A stretch of DNA of 52,620 bases from an uncultured Campylobacter sp. (GCF_937996225.1 NZ_CALKTC010000047.1:1-52620), one strand, 5' to 3'; numbered from the stretch's first letter, positions 25,971 through 34,837 are shown. Numbers and translations are program-made. The notes: generated from the sequence alone by a model not told the origin.

Positions 25971-26145
25971 TTTTTGCCTTTTTTGATTTTTTGAGTGCCG
26001 AATTTACGGCGAACTCAATTTAAAATTTAGCGGAAAAACGCCAAAAATATTATAAATTTAGACTATTCGTAGAGTAAATTTTATTTAAATTCGCCTTTTT
26101 AATATAAATAGCGGTAAAATAGAGCCAAAAATTTTAGGAATTGTG

Positions 26146-26976
26146 ATGAAAAAAGTTCTTACCGTTCAAGATATATCCTGCGTGGGCAAGGTTTCGCTGA
26201 CCGTTGCATTGCCGATACTTAGCGCGATGGGGATGAGCACGAGCGTGATCCCTACGGCGGTTTTATCGATGCATACGGGCTTTTCGGGCTACACCTTTTG
26301 TGATCTAAGCTCGCAGATACGCGCGATCATGGCGCACTGGAAAGACCGCGGAGTGGTGTTTGACGGCATCTACACGGGCTTTTTGGGTTCGGCAGCGCAG
26401 ATCGAGATTATGGGCGAGCTATTTGCGAGCTTCGGCGGCGCGGGCAAAACTATTTTGGTAGATCCTTGCATGGGCGATAACGGCGTGTTTTATCCGGGCT
26501 TTAATGAGGATTTTGCCCGTATGATGGCGCTTCTGTGCGCTCAGGCCGATGTAATCACGCCCAATATCACCGAGGCCTGCGCGATTACAGGCGTGCCGTA
26601 CCGCGAGGATGCGGATAGGGATTTCATAATGGATCTGCTTGCAAGGCTTCGAGAGCTGGGCGCCAGACAGGTTATTTTAAAGGGTATCGGCTACATCGCC
26701 GATCAGTGCGGGGTTTTCAGCTACGATGCGCGCACGGGCAGGACGAACGAGTATTTTCACGAGCTGCTGCCGGTTAAATTTAACGGCACCGGCGATATTT
26801 TCGCCGCCGTAGCCTTCGGCGCAATAATGCGCGGCAAGTCCCTGGAAACTGCGGTCCGTATCGCTGCGGACTTCGTCGTCAGCACTATCAAAGAGACGAT
26901 GAGCGACGAGGAGCGCAACGGATACGAAGGGGTCGATTTCGAAGCGATAATTCCTGAGCTGGTGAGGAAAATCTAA
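26146..26976 (+). CDS. Pyridoxal/pyridoxamine kinase
   Basis: Phosphorylates vitamin B6 vitamers, making pyridoxal phosphate by salvage. It belongs to the ribokinase-like PdxY/PdxK group: VQDISCVGKVSLTVALPIL near the start, VDPCMGDNG, TPNITEACAITG, and the C-terminal anion-hole block FNGTGDIFAAVAFG with the catalytic Asp. The size of 276 residues is normal. A GTG three bases upstream is in frame; I prefer the ATG at 26146, five bases after TAGGAA. PLP supply would help the amino-acid catabolism of this organism. No operon partner. Confidence 0.9.
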   Translation: MKKVLTVQDISCVGKVSLTVALPILSAMGMSTSVIPTAVLSMHTGFSGYTFCDLSSQIRAIMAHWKDRGVVFDGIYTGFLGSAAQIEIMGELFASFGGAGKTILVDPCMGDNGVFYPGFNEDFARMMALLCAQADVITPNITEACAITGVPYREDADRDFIMDLLARLRELGARQVILKGIGYIADQCGVFSYDARTGRTNEYFHELLPVKFNGTGDIFAAVAFGAIMRGKSLETAVRIAADFVVSTIKETMSDEERNGYEGVDFEAIIPELVRKI

Positions 26977-27900
26977 GTTCTAGACAGATTTGGAACTCGC
27001 CGCGCGGACAGAGGATTTGTGGTAGAGCTTTAAAATTTTACCGCAAAAGGAAATTCCTAAATTTTATCTGCGGCGTGAAATTTTAAAATTTCAAAATTTA
27101 TGTGTCGTGTGGGGCATGGAATTTTATAGGCGATGCGGAATTTTAGAATTCATGCATTGCGCGGGCTTATAATTTTATCTCCTGCATAGAATTTTAAAAT
27201 TTGCACCGACGTAAAGATGCGAAATTTATCACTAGCGCGGAATTCTAAACGCAAGGCTACAGCGAATTTATCTGCTTGCAAGTTTGGGCCGCATTTTGAA
27301 ATTTTGCACAAAATCTGCTTAAAATTTTATTCCTGCGAGTCGTGTGCTATGCACTTATAAAATAATCTCAAAATTTATGAGTAAAATTTAGATTAAAATC
27401 CATATCGATGTCACGCAGTTATAGTTTTCGGTATAGAATTTACGCGATGGGTTTATGGCACGAATTTTATTTGAAATTTCGCTTTAAAAATCTAAAATTT
27501 GAGCGGTGGAATTCCATCTGCGGCGGAAAGCTATCGCGTGAAATTTTGTGGCTGCTGCGTTTTGTGATATAGGCAAAATGCGCGCCGAGCGTGAAATTTT
27601 ACAGCAAATATTGTGGAAAAATTCTATTATTTATCGCGTAGCGGTAGAATTTTACTGCGCGAAATCAAGCAGAATTCCGCGCATAAGTCTATAGCCGAAA
27701 TTTACGCCGTGGCGAATGAGCTTACTCGCACAAAAGGGTGCTAGCGCAAAATTTCATAGCCGAAATTTCCTGGGCAGAGCTTTACTTTGTAGATTTTAAA
27801 ACTAAATTCCGCTTCGAGTATTAAAATTCTAAGTTTACTTAGCGGGCGAGATTTAAGTGATAAATTCCACCCGCTGCGTAAATAGCAAGCGCTTTAAATT
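26977..27900. other. 924-base non-coding region dense in RAATTY repeats
   Basis: No gene can be supported. The stretch is built from degenerate units of about 15-35 bases, each a GC-rich spacer plus GAATTTTA, AAATTTTA, AAAATTT or GAATTC. By hand I count about sixteen RAATTY hexamers between roughly 27030 and 27330. It separates a plus-strand gene from the minus-strand torA/cytochrome unit, so both ends are 3' ends. No clear terminator is seen. Confidence 0.6.
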
Positions 27901-28602
27901 TCATTCCACCGGCGCTTTGCTTTGCAAAAATCGCACGAGCGTCTCGTATTCGTCGGGCTGCAGCCCCGAGTTTTGTATCATCGTCTCGACCACGCTAGGC
28001 CAGACATTGACGTTAAACTCGTCGTATCCGTGCAGCGCGTGACAGCTGCCGCAGCGCTCTTTGAATAGATTTTCTCCCGCGTCGTAAATTTTAGCCGCGT
28101 CGTCCGTCACGGCAAGCTTCGCGACGTAGCCGTCGATAGTGACGTTCGCCCATTCGTTATCGTAGTCGTCCTTCACGGTCTTTAGCGTCTTTAGGCTCTT
28201 TGCATTTTGTGCTTGCAAATCCTGCTCCAAAATCCCAAGCCTCGCGTAGCTTACGTTGCTTCCCTCGGGCACGAAGCCCGCGTATCGCACCTGTACGTAG
28301 TCTTTGCCGTCCTTTAGCACTTGCAGCTTCGCGCCTACGTGCAGCTTGGCGATCTCCTTGCCGCCCGCTTTGTTTAGAAGCGGGGTTTGAGCCGCGACGA
28401 AAAGATCCGTCGCGCCCAAATGGCAAGCTGCCGCGAGTAAAAACGCCGCTAGCGCTTTGGATAAAATTTTACCTCGCTCGGGTGCGCAAATTTTATCCGT
28501 TTCGCATGAAATTTCACCTGCGCCGGACGATGAAATTCTAACTGAGTGAGGCGATGAAATTTGACCTCGCCCGAGCGCGTAAATTTTAAAATTTTGTCTC
28601 AT
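27901..28602 (-). CDS. Monohaem cytochrome c partner of the TorA-type reductase, unusual N-terminus
   Basis: Periplasmic electron carrier to the reductase encoded just upstream, like the cytochrome paired with the TMAO/DMSO reductase in C. jejuni. The haem site is CGSCH in LFKERCGSCHALHGYDEFN, near the C-terminus; an SH3-like stretch occupies about residues 65-165. The start is fixed by AAAGGAGCTAACG and lies two bases after the torA stop. However, the hydrophobic core of the signal peptide begins only at about residue 50. The first 48 residues are an imperfect repeat (RGQISS, VRISSS, AGEISC, RGKILS) encoded by AAATTT-containing repeats. No alternative in-frame start exists before the signal core. 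Confidence 0.88.
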   Translation of the reverse strand: MRQNFKIYALGRGQISSPHSVRISSSGAGEISCETDKICAPERGKILSKALAAFLLAAACHLGATDLFVAAQTPLLNKAGGKEIAKLHVGAKLQVLKDGKDYVQVRYAGFVPEGSNVSYARLGILEQDLQAQNAKSLKTLKTVKDDYDNEWANVTIDGYVAKLAVTDDAAKIYDAGENLFKERCGSCHALHGYDEFNVNVWPSVVETMIQNSGLQPDEYETLVRFLQSKAPVE

Positions 28603-28604
28603 CG

Positions 28605-31112
28605 TTAGCTCCTTTTGCCGAATTTCGGCTGTGAAAATACCGCAAGCGGCGGAAGCTCACCTTGGAATTTCTCGATCTGAACTAGCGCGGTGGCTTGGTT
28701 GCCGCACGCAAGCTTCGAACTGGGCTCGTTTGGTACCAGCACGTTTACGTTGCCGTGTACGCACATATCGCCGCTATCGCTAAAGAGCGGATCCCACCAG
28801 CCGCCCTCTTGCATCCTCACGACGCTTTGCTTTACGTTTTCGGTGACGATGAGCCCCGCAAGCGCGGCACCGCGATCGTTGAAAACCCTAACTACGTCGC
28901 CGTTTTTAAGCCCTCTTGCTTCGGCGTCTTTAGGGTGCATCCACACGGGCTCGCGACCGTCAATTTCTTCTAAGCTTCGTAGCCAAGTGTTGTTTAGCTG
29001 CCCGTGCAGGCGGTATTTCGGATGCGGGGTTATTAAATTTAGCGGATACTTTTGCGTCTTTTGCGCGTTCCCCAGCCACTCCATCGGCTCCATCCAAGTT
29101 GGATGCGCAGGGCAGTCGTCCAGCGCCGCTTTGGCGATCTTTTTTGAGACGACCTCGATCCTTCCAGACGGCGTTCCGAGGCGATTTATGATAGGATTTT
29201 TTCTAAATTCCTCCATCGCTACGTATTCGTAGGCGTGCTTTGGAATTTCAAATTTCACGAAGCCCTTTTTCCAAAACTCCTCAAATTCCGGCATCTTTAT
29301 CTTCGATGCGTCCGCTTTTTTCTTCGAAGCGTCGTAAAACTGCTTGATCCATTCCATCTCGCTCTTGCCCTCGCTAAACGCCATATACTCCTTCTCGCCG
29401 AACTGTTTTAGAATTTCGCAGTAAATTTTATAGTCGTTTTGCGCCTGCTCGTAAGGTTCGGCGATCTTATGCATAGCGATGATAAATTTATTCGTATGCG
29501 ACTTGGTTATGTCGTCGCGCTCCTGCTCGGTGGTAGCGGGCAGCACGATATCGGCCATGCGCGCGCTCGCCGTCCAGAAGCACTCTTGGACTATGAAGGT
29601 GTCGAGCTTTTCAAACGTGCGCGCGAGTAAATTCGTATCGGGGTGGTGCAGATACGGGTTGCCGCCCGCCCAGTAGGCAAGCTTGATGTCGGGATAAGTT
29701 ATCTTTTTGCAGTTAAAATCTATCTCCTTGCCCGGATTGTTGATACAATCGACGATGCGCGAGACGGGGATTGCGATGTTGTCGCGGTTTTTCCACTCGC
29801 CCTCGCTAGCAGGCACGATACTCATGCTGCCTAAGCCCGGGAAAGCCGAAGAGGTAGTCGCCGCGCCGCTTGTGAGGCTTAGCGCGCTTCCTACGGGAGC
29901 TGCGGGGCTAGGGCAGCCGCCGTCGCTGTAATGATAGCCAAAGCCGTATCCACCGCCCGCAAGCCCGATCTGGCCCACGAAAGCGGCAAGCACTGTCGCC
30001 ATCCAGTGAAACTGCTCGCCGTGATGAGCGCGCTGCGGACCCCAGCCACACATTATCATAGTGCGCTTGCTGCCTAAAATTTTAGCTAAGCCTTTGATCT
30101 CATCCTCGCTCACGCCGCAAATTTTAGACGCCCACGCCGCGTCTTTTTTGAGCCCATCTTCGCTTTCGCCTTTAAGATAGGCTTTAAATTCCTCTGCGCC
30201 GTGAGTGTATTTTTTAAGAAATTTTTCATCCGCAAGCCCTTGCGCCATCATCTCATAACATATCGCCATCATCATCGCAACGTCGGTGGTAGGGTTGATC
30301 GAAATGTGCTCAGAGCCTAAAAATTTAGCGGTGTTATTATAGACCGGATCGATTGTGATCACCTTTACGCCGCGCTTTTGCATCTGCTCTTTTAGCTTTG
30401 CGAAATACAAATAGCTCTCGTGATCGGGCACGGCCCACGCGATCTGATTGGTATTGATCGGATCGGCACCCCAGATGAGCACCGCTTCGCTATGCTTTAG
30501 GATCGTAGGCCACGCGGTTTGCAGGGCGTTGGCCTCGTCCGTTCCGCTGATGTGCGGGGTTATCGCGCTTATACAGTGGCACGAATAGTTAAGTTTTCTC
30601 GTAGTGTAGCCGCCGATGATATTTAGCATGCGACCGAGCAGGGTTTGCGGGTTATTTACGCTGCCGACGCTGTACCAGCCGTAGCTGCCGCCGTAAATCG
30701 AGCTTGCGCCGTAGTCTTTAAGTACGCGCTTTAGCTCGTCCGCTACGAGTTTATACGCTTCATCCCAACCGATCTCGATCCACTCGTCCTTGCCGCGCAT
30801 GCTTTTGTCGCTCTGCCAGCCTTTTTCTAGATAGCCTTTTCGCACGCATGGTCGCGCGATGCGCGTAGCGTCGTATGTGCGCGCCGCAAGCCCCTGAGTA
30901 AGGCTGATCGGGAAAAAATCGAGTTCACTCGCGCTTAAAACGCCTTCAAATTTGCCGTTTCGCCTAAGAGCCCTAACCGCGCCGAAATGCGAGGCGGTGA
31001 TCGGCGCATCCTCGCTATTCATCAGATCGTCGCTGATAATGCTAGTGGCGTTCGCACTCGCCGCACCTGCCGCACTCGCGGCAACGCCTTTTAAAAATTC
31101 GCGTCTTTTCAT
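28605..31112 (-). CDS. torA: TorA/BisC-type molybdoenzyme, TMAO or S/N-oxide reductase
   Basis: Periplasmic molybdopterin-dependent terminal reductase for TMAO, DMSO or related oxides. The 835 residues open with a Tat signal, MKRREFLKGVAASAAG. The Mo-ligand Ser candidate lies in GSYGWYSVGSVNN; there is no N-terminal Fe-S Cys motif, which marks the DMSO/TMAO/biotin sulfoxide branch. Cofactor-binding blocks such as WGADPINTNQIAW and the C-terminal dinucleotide domain (PVWMHPKDAEARGLKNGDVV) are present. AAAGGAGAGAAA precedes the ATG. It forms an operon with the downstream cytochrome c. MoeA is encoded at 37713. The preferred substrate cannot be read from sequence. Confidence 0.93.
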   Translation of the reverse strand: MKRREFLKGVAASAAGAASANATSIISDDLMNSEDAPITASHFGAVRALRRNGKFEGVLSASELDFFPISLTQGLAARTYDATRIARPCVRKGYLEKGWQSDKSMRGKDEWIEIGWDEAYKLVADELKRVLKDYGASSIYGGSYGWYSVGSVNNPQTLLGRMLNIIGGYTTRKLNYSCHCISAITPHISGTDEANALQTAWPTILKHSEAVLIWGADPINTNQIAWAVPDHESYLYFAKLKEQMQKRGVKVITIDPVYNNTAKFLGSEHISINPTTDVAMMMAICYEMMAQGLADEKFLKKYTHGAEEFKAYLKGESEDGLKKDAAWASKICGVSEDEIKGLAKILGSKRTMIMCGWGPQRAHHGEQFHWMATVLAAFVGQIGLAGGGYGFGYHYSDGGCPSPAAPVGSALSLTSGAATTSSAFPGLGSMSIVPASEGEWKNRDNIAIPVSRIVDCINNPGKEIDFNCKKITYPDIKLAYWAGGNPYLHHPDTNLLARTFEKLDTFIVQECFWTASARMADIVLPATTEQERDDITKSHTNKFIIAMHKIAEPYEQAQNDYKIYCEILKQFGEKEYMAFSEGKSEMEWIKQFYDASKKKADASKIKMPEFEEFWKKGFVKFEIPKHAYEYVAMEEFRKNPIINRLGTPSGRIEVVSKKIAKAALDDCPAHPTWMEPMEWLGNAQKTQKYPLNLITPHPKYRLHGQLNNTWLRSLEEIDGREPVWMHPKDAEARGLKNGDVVRVFNDRGAALAGLIVTENVKQSVVRMQEGGWWDPLFSDSGDMCVHGNVNVLVPNEPSSKLACGNQATALVQIEKFQGELPPLAVFSQPKFGKRS

Positions 31113-31387
31113 TTTCTCTCCTTTAATGTGAAATGAATGAAAGATTTATGGAATTTTAGCATTAAAAATTGCGAATTTTTCGGCCTTAAAACGAAATTTT
31201 AAGTTATAGAGCGAAATTTTATTTTTCTATTTTTAAATAGAGCTAAGATTTTCGCGGCTTATAAAAGCTTAAATTATAAATTAAGTTTTTAAAATAATTT
31301 TACTTTAAAAACTAGCTTTTTAAATTTCGCACATCGACTCTTAAAAATTTTAGAATTTTTGAGTATATCAAGAGCTCGTCGGTATTA

Positions 31388-31411
31388 GGCGCTATAAAAT
31401 TTCATAGCGCC
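31388..31411. repeat. Inverted repeat, 8-base arms
   Basis: GGCGCTAT and ATAGCGCC flank AAAATTTC, a perfect hairpin or dyad. It may be a protein-binding site or a weak terminator; no T tract follows. Confidence 0.45.
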
Positions 31412-31444
31412 AGTAAGTCATAGATTGAAAATTAGATATTGATG

Positions 31445-31480
31445 CGATTGCCGTACGCAGGCTGTAAAACATGGCAATCG
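31445..31480 (+). terminator. Hairpin followed by a T-rich stretch
   Basis: CGATTGCC pairs perfectly with GGCAATCG around a 20-base loop, followed by TATATTTTTG. Upstream of it there is no gene on the plus strand, so it may end a short untranslated RNA or act as an attenuator for the Sel1 genes. Confidence 0.4.
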
Positions 31481-31622
31481 TATATTTTTGCGCTTATTAA
31501 GGAGGAGGTATACTTTCGGCTAAATTTTTAAAAACAAATAGAGCAATAAAATTTAATGCCATTAAATGACAATATCTGACAACGAAAAGTGAAATAATAC
31601 GAAAAATTTTAAGGAGGAAGAA

Positions 31623-32519
31623 ATGAAAAAAATCATTTTAGCTTTGGCTTTTTTAAGCTATTTTATGTTTGCCGAAGAGGTAAAAGAGCTTACGGATGAG
31701 CAAATAAATACATTGGTAAAGGTCTGCGAAAGCGGTAAAGATTTCACGAATGAAAATGGAACCGTGAAGTATGAGGAAGCCTGCGCTACTCTCGGTATGA
31801 TATATGAAAATATCCCTGTATTAGGCGATCTCGGTGTAAAGCAAGATTTGGCAAAAGCCTTTAAATTTTATAAAAAAGCGTGCGACGGCGGCTATGCTCG
31901 TGGCTGCTTTGGATTAGGAGGGTTTTATTTTGAAGGAAAAGAGGTAACAAAAGATGATAAAAAAGCTCTCGAGTTCTTTAAAAAGGCATGCGATATGGGC
32001 GATAAAGAGAGCTGCACTTTGGCGGCTGTTATGGACGGCGATAACGCGAATTTAGCAAAGGCGTCCGAGCAACACAAGAAAGATTGCGATAGCAAGGGCG
32101 ATATACTCGCTTGCGGGTTATTTGCCTTATTTATGGAGGGAAAGGATAATAAAGAAGCGGCGAAATACTATAAAAAGGCCTGCGAGCTTGGCAAAAATAT
32201 CTCGGATCCCGCATTGCAAAATAACCCCGCATTTAACGATGGGATAAAGCAATTTTGCAGCAGACCTGCTGAGCTTGAAGCGCAAAATTTAAGGGCTGTG
32301 CAGGACGTAATTAAAGCGAAAATCGCCGAAGAGTATAGAATATCTTGCGATTCTGAGGGGAACTGGGTATCTTGCGCGATATACGCCTCTAATATAGAGA
32401 GCGACGATCAAAGAGCGGCGATGAGATACTACGACAAGGCGTGCAAATTAGGCAAAAAAATCATAAGTGTCGATTCTAACAAGATACTGCAAAAATCTTG
32501 CGAAAAAGCCACCCGCTGA
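31623..32519 (+). CDS. Secreted Sel1-repeat, cysteine-rich protein (Hcp-like, Helicobacter type)
   Basis: 298-residue protein with a short signal peptide (MKKIILALAFLSYFMFA). The body is made of Sel1-like helical repeats of about 36 residues with paired cysteines, for example AFKFYKKACDGGYARGCFGLG and ALEFFKKACDMGDKESCTLA, the pattern of Helicobacter cysteine-rich proteins. Export and disulfide formation are likely (the Dsb proteins of this window could assist). Function in this family is mostly unknown; roles in host contact or peptidoglycan have been proposed. AAGGAGGAAGAA gives a strong start. Paralogue directly downstream. Confidence 0.9.
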   Translation: MKKIILALAFLSYFMFAEEVKELTDEQINTLVKVCESGKDFTNENGTVKYEEACATLGMIYENIPVLGDLGVKQDLAKAFKFYKKACDGGYARGCFGLGGFYFEGKEVTKDDKKALEFFKKACDMGDKESCTLAAVMDGDNANLAKASEQHKKDCDSKGDILACGLFALFMEGKDNKEAAKYYKKACELGKNISDPALQNNPAFNDGIKQFCSRPAELEAQNLRAVQDVIKAKIAEEYRISCDSEGNWVSCAIYASNIESDDQRAAMRYYDKACKLGKKIISVDSNKILQKSCEKATR

Positions 32520-32548
32520 GGTGATTTTAAATTTATAGAGGAGTTGTA

Positions 32549-33118
32549 ATGAAAAAGATGATTTTAGCTTTAGTGCTGTTGGGCTATGCGGCGTTCGGCG
32601 GTTTGGAAACTAAAATATATGAAATCGTCTGCGAAGCAGGACGCGCCGACTCCTGCGCCTCCGCCGCCGCATCATATCTGAAAGAAGCCGAGCGATCAGA
32701 TAATCTGACGCCTGAGATTGATCTAGACAAGGCTGCAGAATTCCTAGGCAAAGCTTGCACAGGCAAGCATAAAGTAAGTTGCTTGCAACTTGGTATGATG
32801 TATCAAGAGGGAAAGGGCACCAAACAAAATATGGCGCAAGCCGCGCAGCTTTATAAAAAGGGATGCGATGGCATAGGCGGAGAATGGGCGGCTTGCGGAT
32901 TGTATGCAGAGTATCAAATCGGTATAGAGGAAATGCAGGAAGCGGCACTCTATTACGAAAAAGCCTGCAGACTCGGCGACCGGGCGCGTCTTGGTACGAC
33001 GGACGAAAAAGTAGGAGATATCGTAAATCATTTATGTGAAGCGTCCGAATCGCTCAAATCGTTCCGACCTAAAGAGTCTGCGGCGCAAAGACTTCTACGC
33101 GATGCCGCACGACCTTAA
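32549..33118 (+). CDS. Secreted Sel1-repeat protein, shorter paralogue
   Basis: 189 residues beginning MKKMILALVLLGYAAFG, almost the same signal peptide as the preceding protein. It contains about three to four Sel1-type units, for example AAEFLGKACTGKHKVSCLQLG and AAQLYKKGCDGIGGEWAACGLY. GAGGAGTTGTA precedes the ATG, 29 bases after the previous stop, so the two are co-transcribed. They look like products of a tandem duplication with later loss or gain of repeats. Confidence 0.88.
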   Translation: MKKMILALVLLGYAAFGGLETKIYEIVCEAGRADSCASAAASYLKEAERSDNLTPEIDLDKAAEFLGKACTGKHKVSCLQLGMMYQEGKGTKQNMAQAAQLYKKGCDGIGGEWAACGLYAEYQIGIEEMQEAALYYEKACRLGDRARLGTTDEKVGDIVNHLCEASESLKSFRPKESAAQRLLRDAARP

Positions 33119-33450
33119 TTATGTGGCAAAGCTATAAGACGAGTGCTTTGCTAGGCGTATTTTTCACAATATATCACTCGTCACCGCTTGCATAATCGTG
33201 AGTATTTTGGAATTTAACGGCGCAAATTTAAAGCCGTTTGATTAACTTCTGCGAAGCATTTAGTGAGATTATGAAATTTTAAAATTTAAAACAAGAAGGA
33301 ATGTATACTCGTGAAATTTAAATATGAGCGTCGGCGCAAAATAGCCGCGGAGCGGATCGCTAGCTTCGTTAAAAGCGGCGTATAAAGGGTAAATTTAAAA
33401 TCGGAGCTTTGCCGAATTTTAAATTTACCCGATTTGCCTCGCTATAAAAT
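33119..33450. other. Convergent gap with strong hairpin
   Basis: 332 bases between the Sel1 pair and hcp. A 24-codon frame starting GTG at 33311, preceded by AAGGA, is too short and unconserved-looking to call. The main feature is the hairpin at 33387-33430. Confidence 0.5.
33387..33430. terminator. Bidirectional terminator between the Sel1 pair and hcp
   Basis: GGGTAAATTTAAAAT-CGG pairs with CCG-AATTTTAAATTTACCC, about 18 pairs with one bulged T and a loop of AGCTTTG. The AT-rich arms supply T-rich tails on both strands. It lies 20 bases beyond the hcp stop codon. Confidence 0.75.
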
Positions 33451-34779
33451 TTATTCGCCTAGGAAGTATTTCAGATCTGCCTGCGCGTCGCCGCTGATTA
33501 GGCGAAGGCCGAAATTTTGCACCAAAAAGCCCAAAATTTCGTCGTTGAAAAACTCAGGCACCGTAGGACCCACGTTGATATTCTTAACGCCTAGGCTAAA
33601 CAGCGCAAGCAGGATGATGACCGCCTTTTGCTCCATCCACATCAGCACGATCGAGACCGGCAGGTCGTTTACGGCGATGCCCGTAGCCTCGCTGAGCGCC
33701 AGGGCGATCTTAACCGCGCCGTTGCTGTCGTTGCACTGGCCAAGGTCGATATAGCGCGGAAGCTCGGTGTCTGGCACGTTTCCGAAATCCACGTCGTTGA
33801 AGCGGAATTTGCCGCAGCTGGAGGTCAAAATCACGCAGTCCTTCGGCAGGCTAAGCGCTAGCTCGCGGTAATACTCGCGTCCCTTGCCCGGCGCGTCGCA
33901 GCCTGCGATGACGAAAAAGCGGCGGATTTTGCCCGATTTGATCGCGTCTAAAATTTGCGGCGCGAGGCTCAAAATCGTCTTATAGTGTCCGCCCGTCACC
34001 AAACTCTCGTCGCTGTCCATGCTCACGTCGCCGCACGCAAGCGCACACTCGATGAGCGGCGTAAAATCGTCGTTTTGGATATGTTTGATGCCGTCGGTGC
34101 CCGCGATAGAGTAGCCAAACAGCCTGTCTGCGTAGCTACAGGACGAGCGAAGCGGCACGATGCAGTTGGTGGTCATCAAAATCGCGCCCTTAAATTCGTT
34201 AAAAAGCTTGGTCTGATCGAACCACGCCTTGCCGACGTTGCCCTTTAGATGCGGATACTTGCGAAGCTGCGGATAGCCGTGCGCAGGAAGCATCTCGGAG
34301 TGGGTGTAGATGTTGATGCCCTTGCCCTCGGTCGCTTTTAGTAGCGCCTCAAGAGCGTGCAGGTTGTGGCCGCTAACCAAAATCGCCTTGCCCTCGACCT
34401 TGTTTTGGCTAACTTTAACCGGGGTTGGTACGCCGAATTTTGCGGTATGCGCCTCGCTTAAAATATCCATCATCTGCACGCCCGCGCTTCCGACAGCCAT
34501 TAGCTGCGCGATATGCTCGTCAAAGTTAAAATTTGAGTTCGTCAGCGTGAAATACAGCGTGTCGCCCATAACGGTATCGACCGCGCTAGTATCGGCGCCG
34601 AGCTCATACGCGTGGTGGCGGTAGGCGCTAAGGCCTTTAAGCCCGAAAACCATAGTGTCTTGAAGCAGGCTTAATGTGGAATTTTTGCCACAGGTACCGC
34701 GGTCTTGGCCCTTGGCGCCGCAGCCCTCGGGCGCGCTCATTTGGCACTGATGACAGAACATCTCTAGATTGTCGCTCAT
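33451..34779 (-). CDS. hcp: Hybrid-cluster protein (hydroxylamine reductase), short form
   Basis: Fe-S-O hybrid-cluster enzyme linked to nitric oxide and hydroxylamine detoxification in anaerobes. The N-terminal Cys set reads CHQCQMSAPEGCGAKG then DRGTCGK. Later ligand candidates lie in SGHNLHALEALL (His/Glu), TTNCIVPLRSSC, VIAGCDAPGKGRE and LTSSCGKFRFND. At 442 residues it is about 100 shorter than E. coli-type Hcp, like the short class that lacks an internal helical block. AAAGGATTTCT precedes the ATG. An FNR-type palindrome lies 65 bases upstream. It is monocistronic; no hcr reductase partner is nearby. Confidence 0.92.
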   Translation of the reverse strand: MSDNLEMFCHQCQMSAPEGCGAKGQDRGTCGKNSTLSLLQDTMVFGLKGLSAYRHHAYELGADTSAVDTVMGDTLYFTLTNSNFNFDEHIAQLMAVGSAGVQMMDILSEAHTAKFGVPTPVKVSQNKVEGKAILVSGHNLHALEALLKATEGKGINIYTHSEMLPAHGYPQLRKYPHLKGNVGKAWFDQTKLFNEFKGAILMTTNCIVPLRSSCSYADRLFGYSIAGTDGIKHIQNDDFTPLIECALACGDVSMDSDESLVTGGHYKTILSLAPQILDAIKSGKIRRFFVIAGCDAPGKGREYYRELALSLPKDCVILTSSCGKFRFNDVDFGNVPDTELPRYIDLGQCNDSNGAVKIALALSEATGIAVNDLPVSIVLMWMEQKAVIILLALFSLGVKNINVGPTVPEFFNDEILGFLVQNFGLRLISGDAQADLKYFLGE

Positions 34780-34809
34780 AGAAATCCTTTATAAAAAATT
34801 TAGTTGGTA

Positions 34810-34815
34810 ATTTTA
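34810..34815 (-). promoter_or_regulatory. Candidate -10 box of hcp
   Basis: TAAAAT on the minus strand. If it is the -10, transcription starts near 34803 and the palindrome centre at 34844.5 falls at about -41.5, the classical class II activator position. No -35 is needed in that arrangement. Confidence 0.45.
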
Positions 34816-34837
34816 AGATTTTATTTAGGCAAAAAAA

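Larger units (their letters stand above)
31113..31622. other. Divergent control region with two inverted repeats
   Basis: 510 AT-rich bases between torA (minus) and the first Sel1-repeat gene (plus). Its left part must hold the torA promoter; I find no clear FNR-type box. Two perfect inverted repeats lie at 31388-31411 and 31445-31480. After them comes TAAGGAGGAGGTATAC (31499-31514), a near-ideal ribosome site with no usable start codon behind it. The real site for the Sel1 gene is AAGGAGGAAGAA before 31623. Confidence 0.5.

Noticed and set aside
28459..28602. Short regularly spaced repeats considered as a CRISPR-like array
   Set aside because: Units are 17 bases, imperfect, in frame within a coding sequence and without cas genes nearby.
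33311..33385. 24-codon frame starting GTG before the hcp terminator
   Set aside because: Too short, no recognisable product, and placed in a convergent gap.
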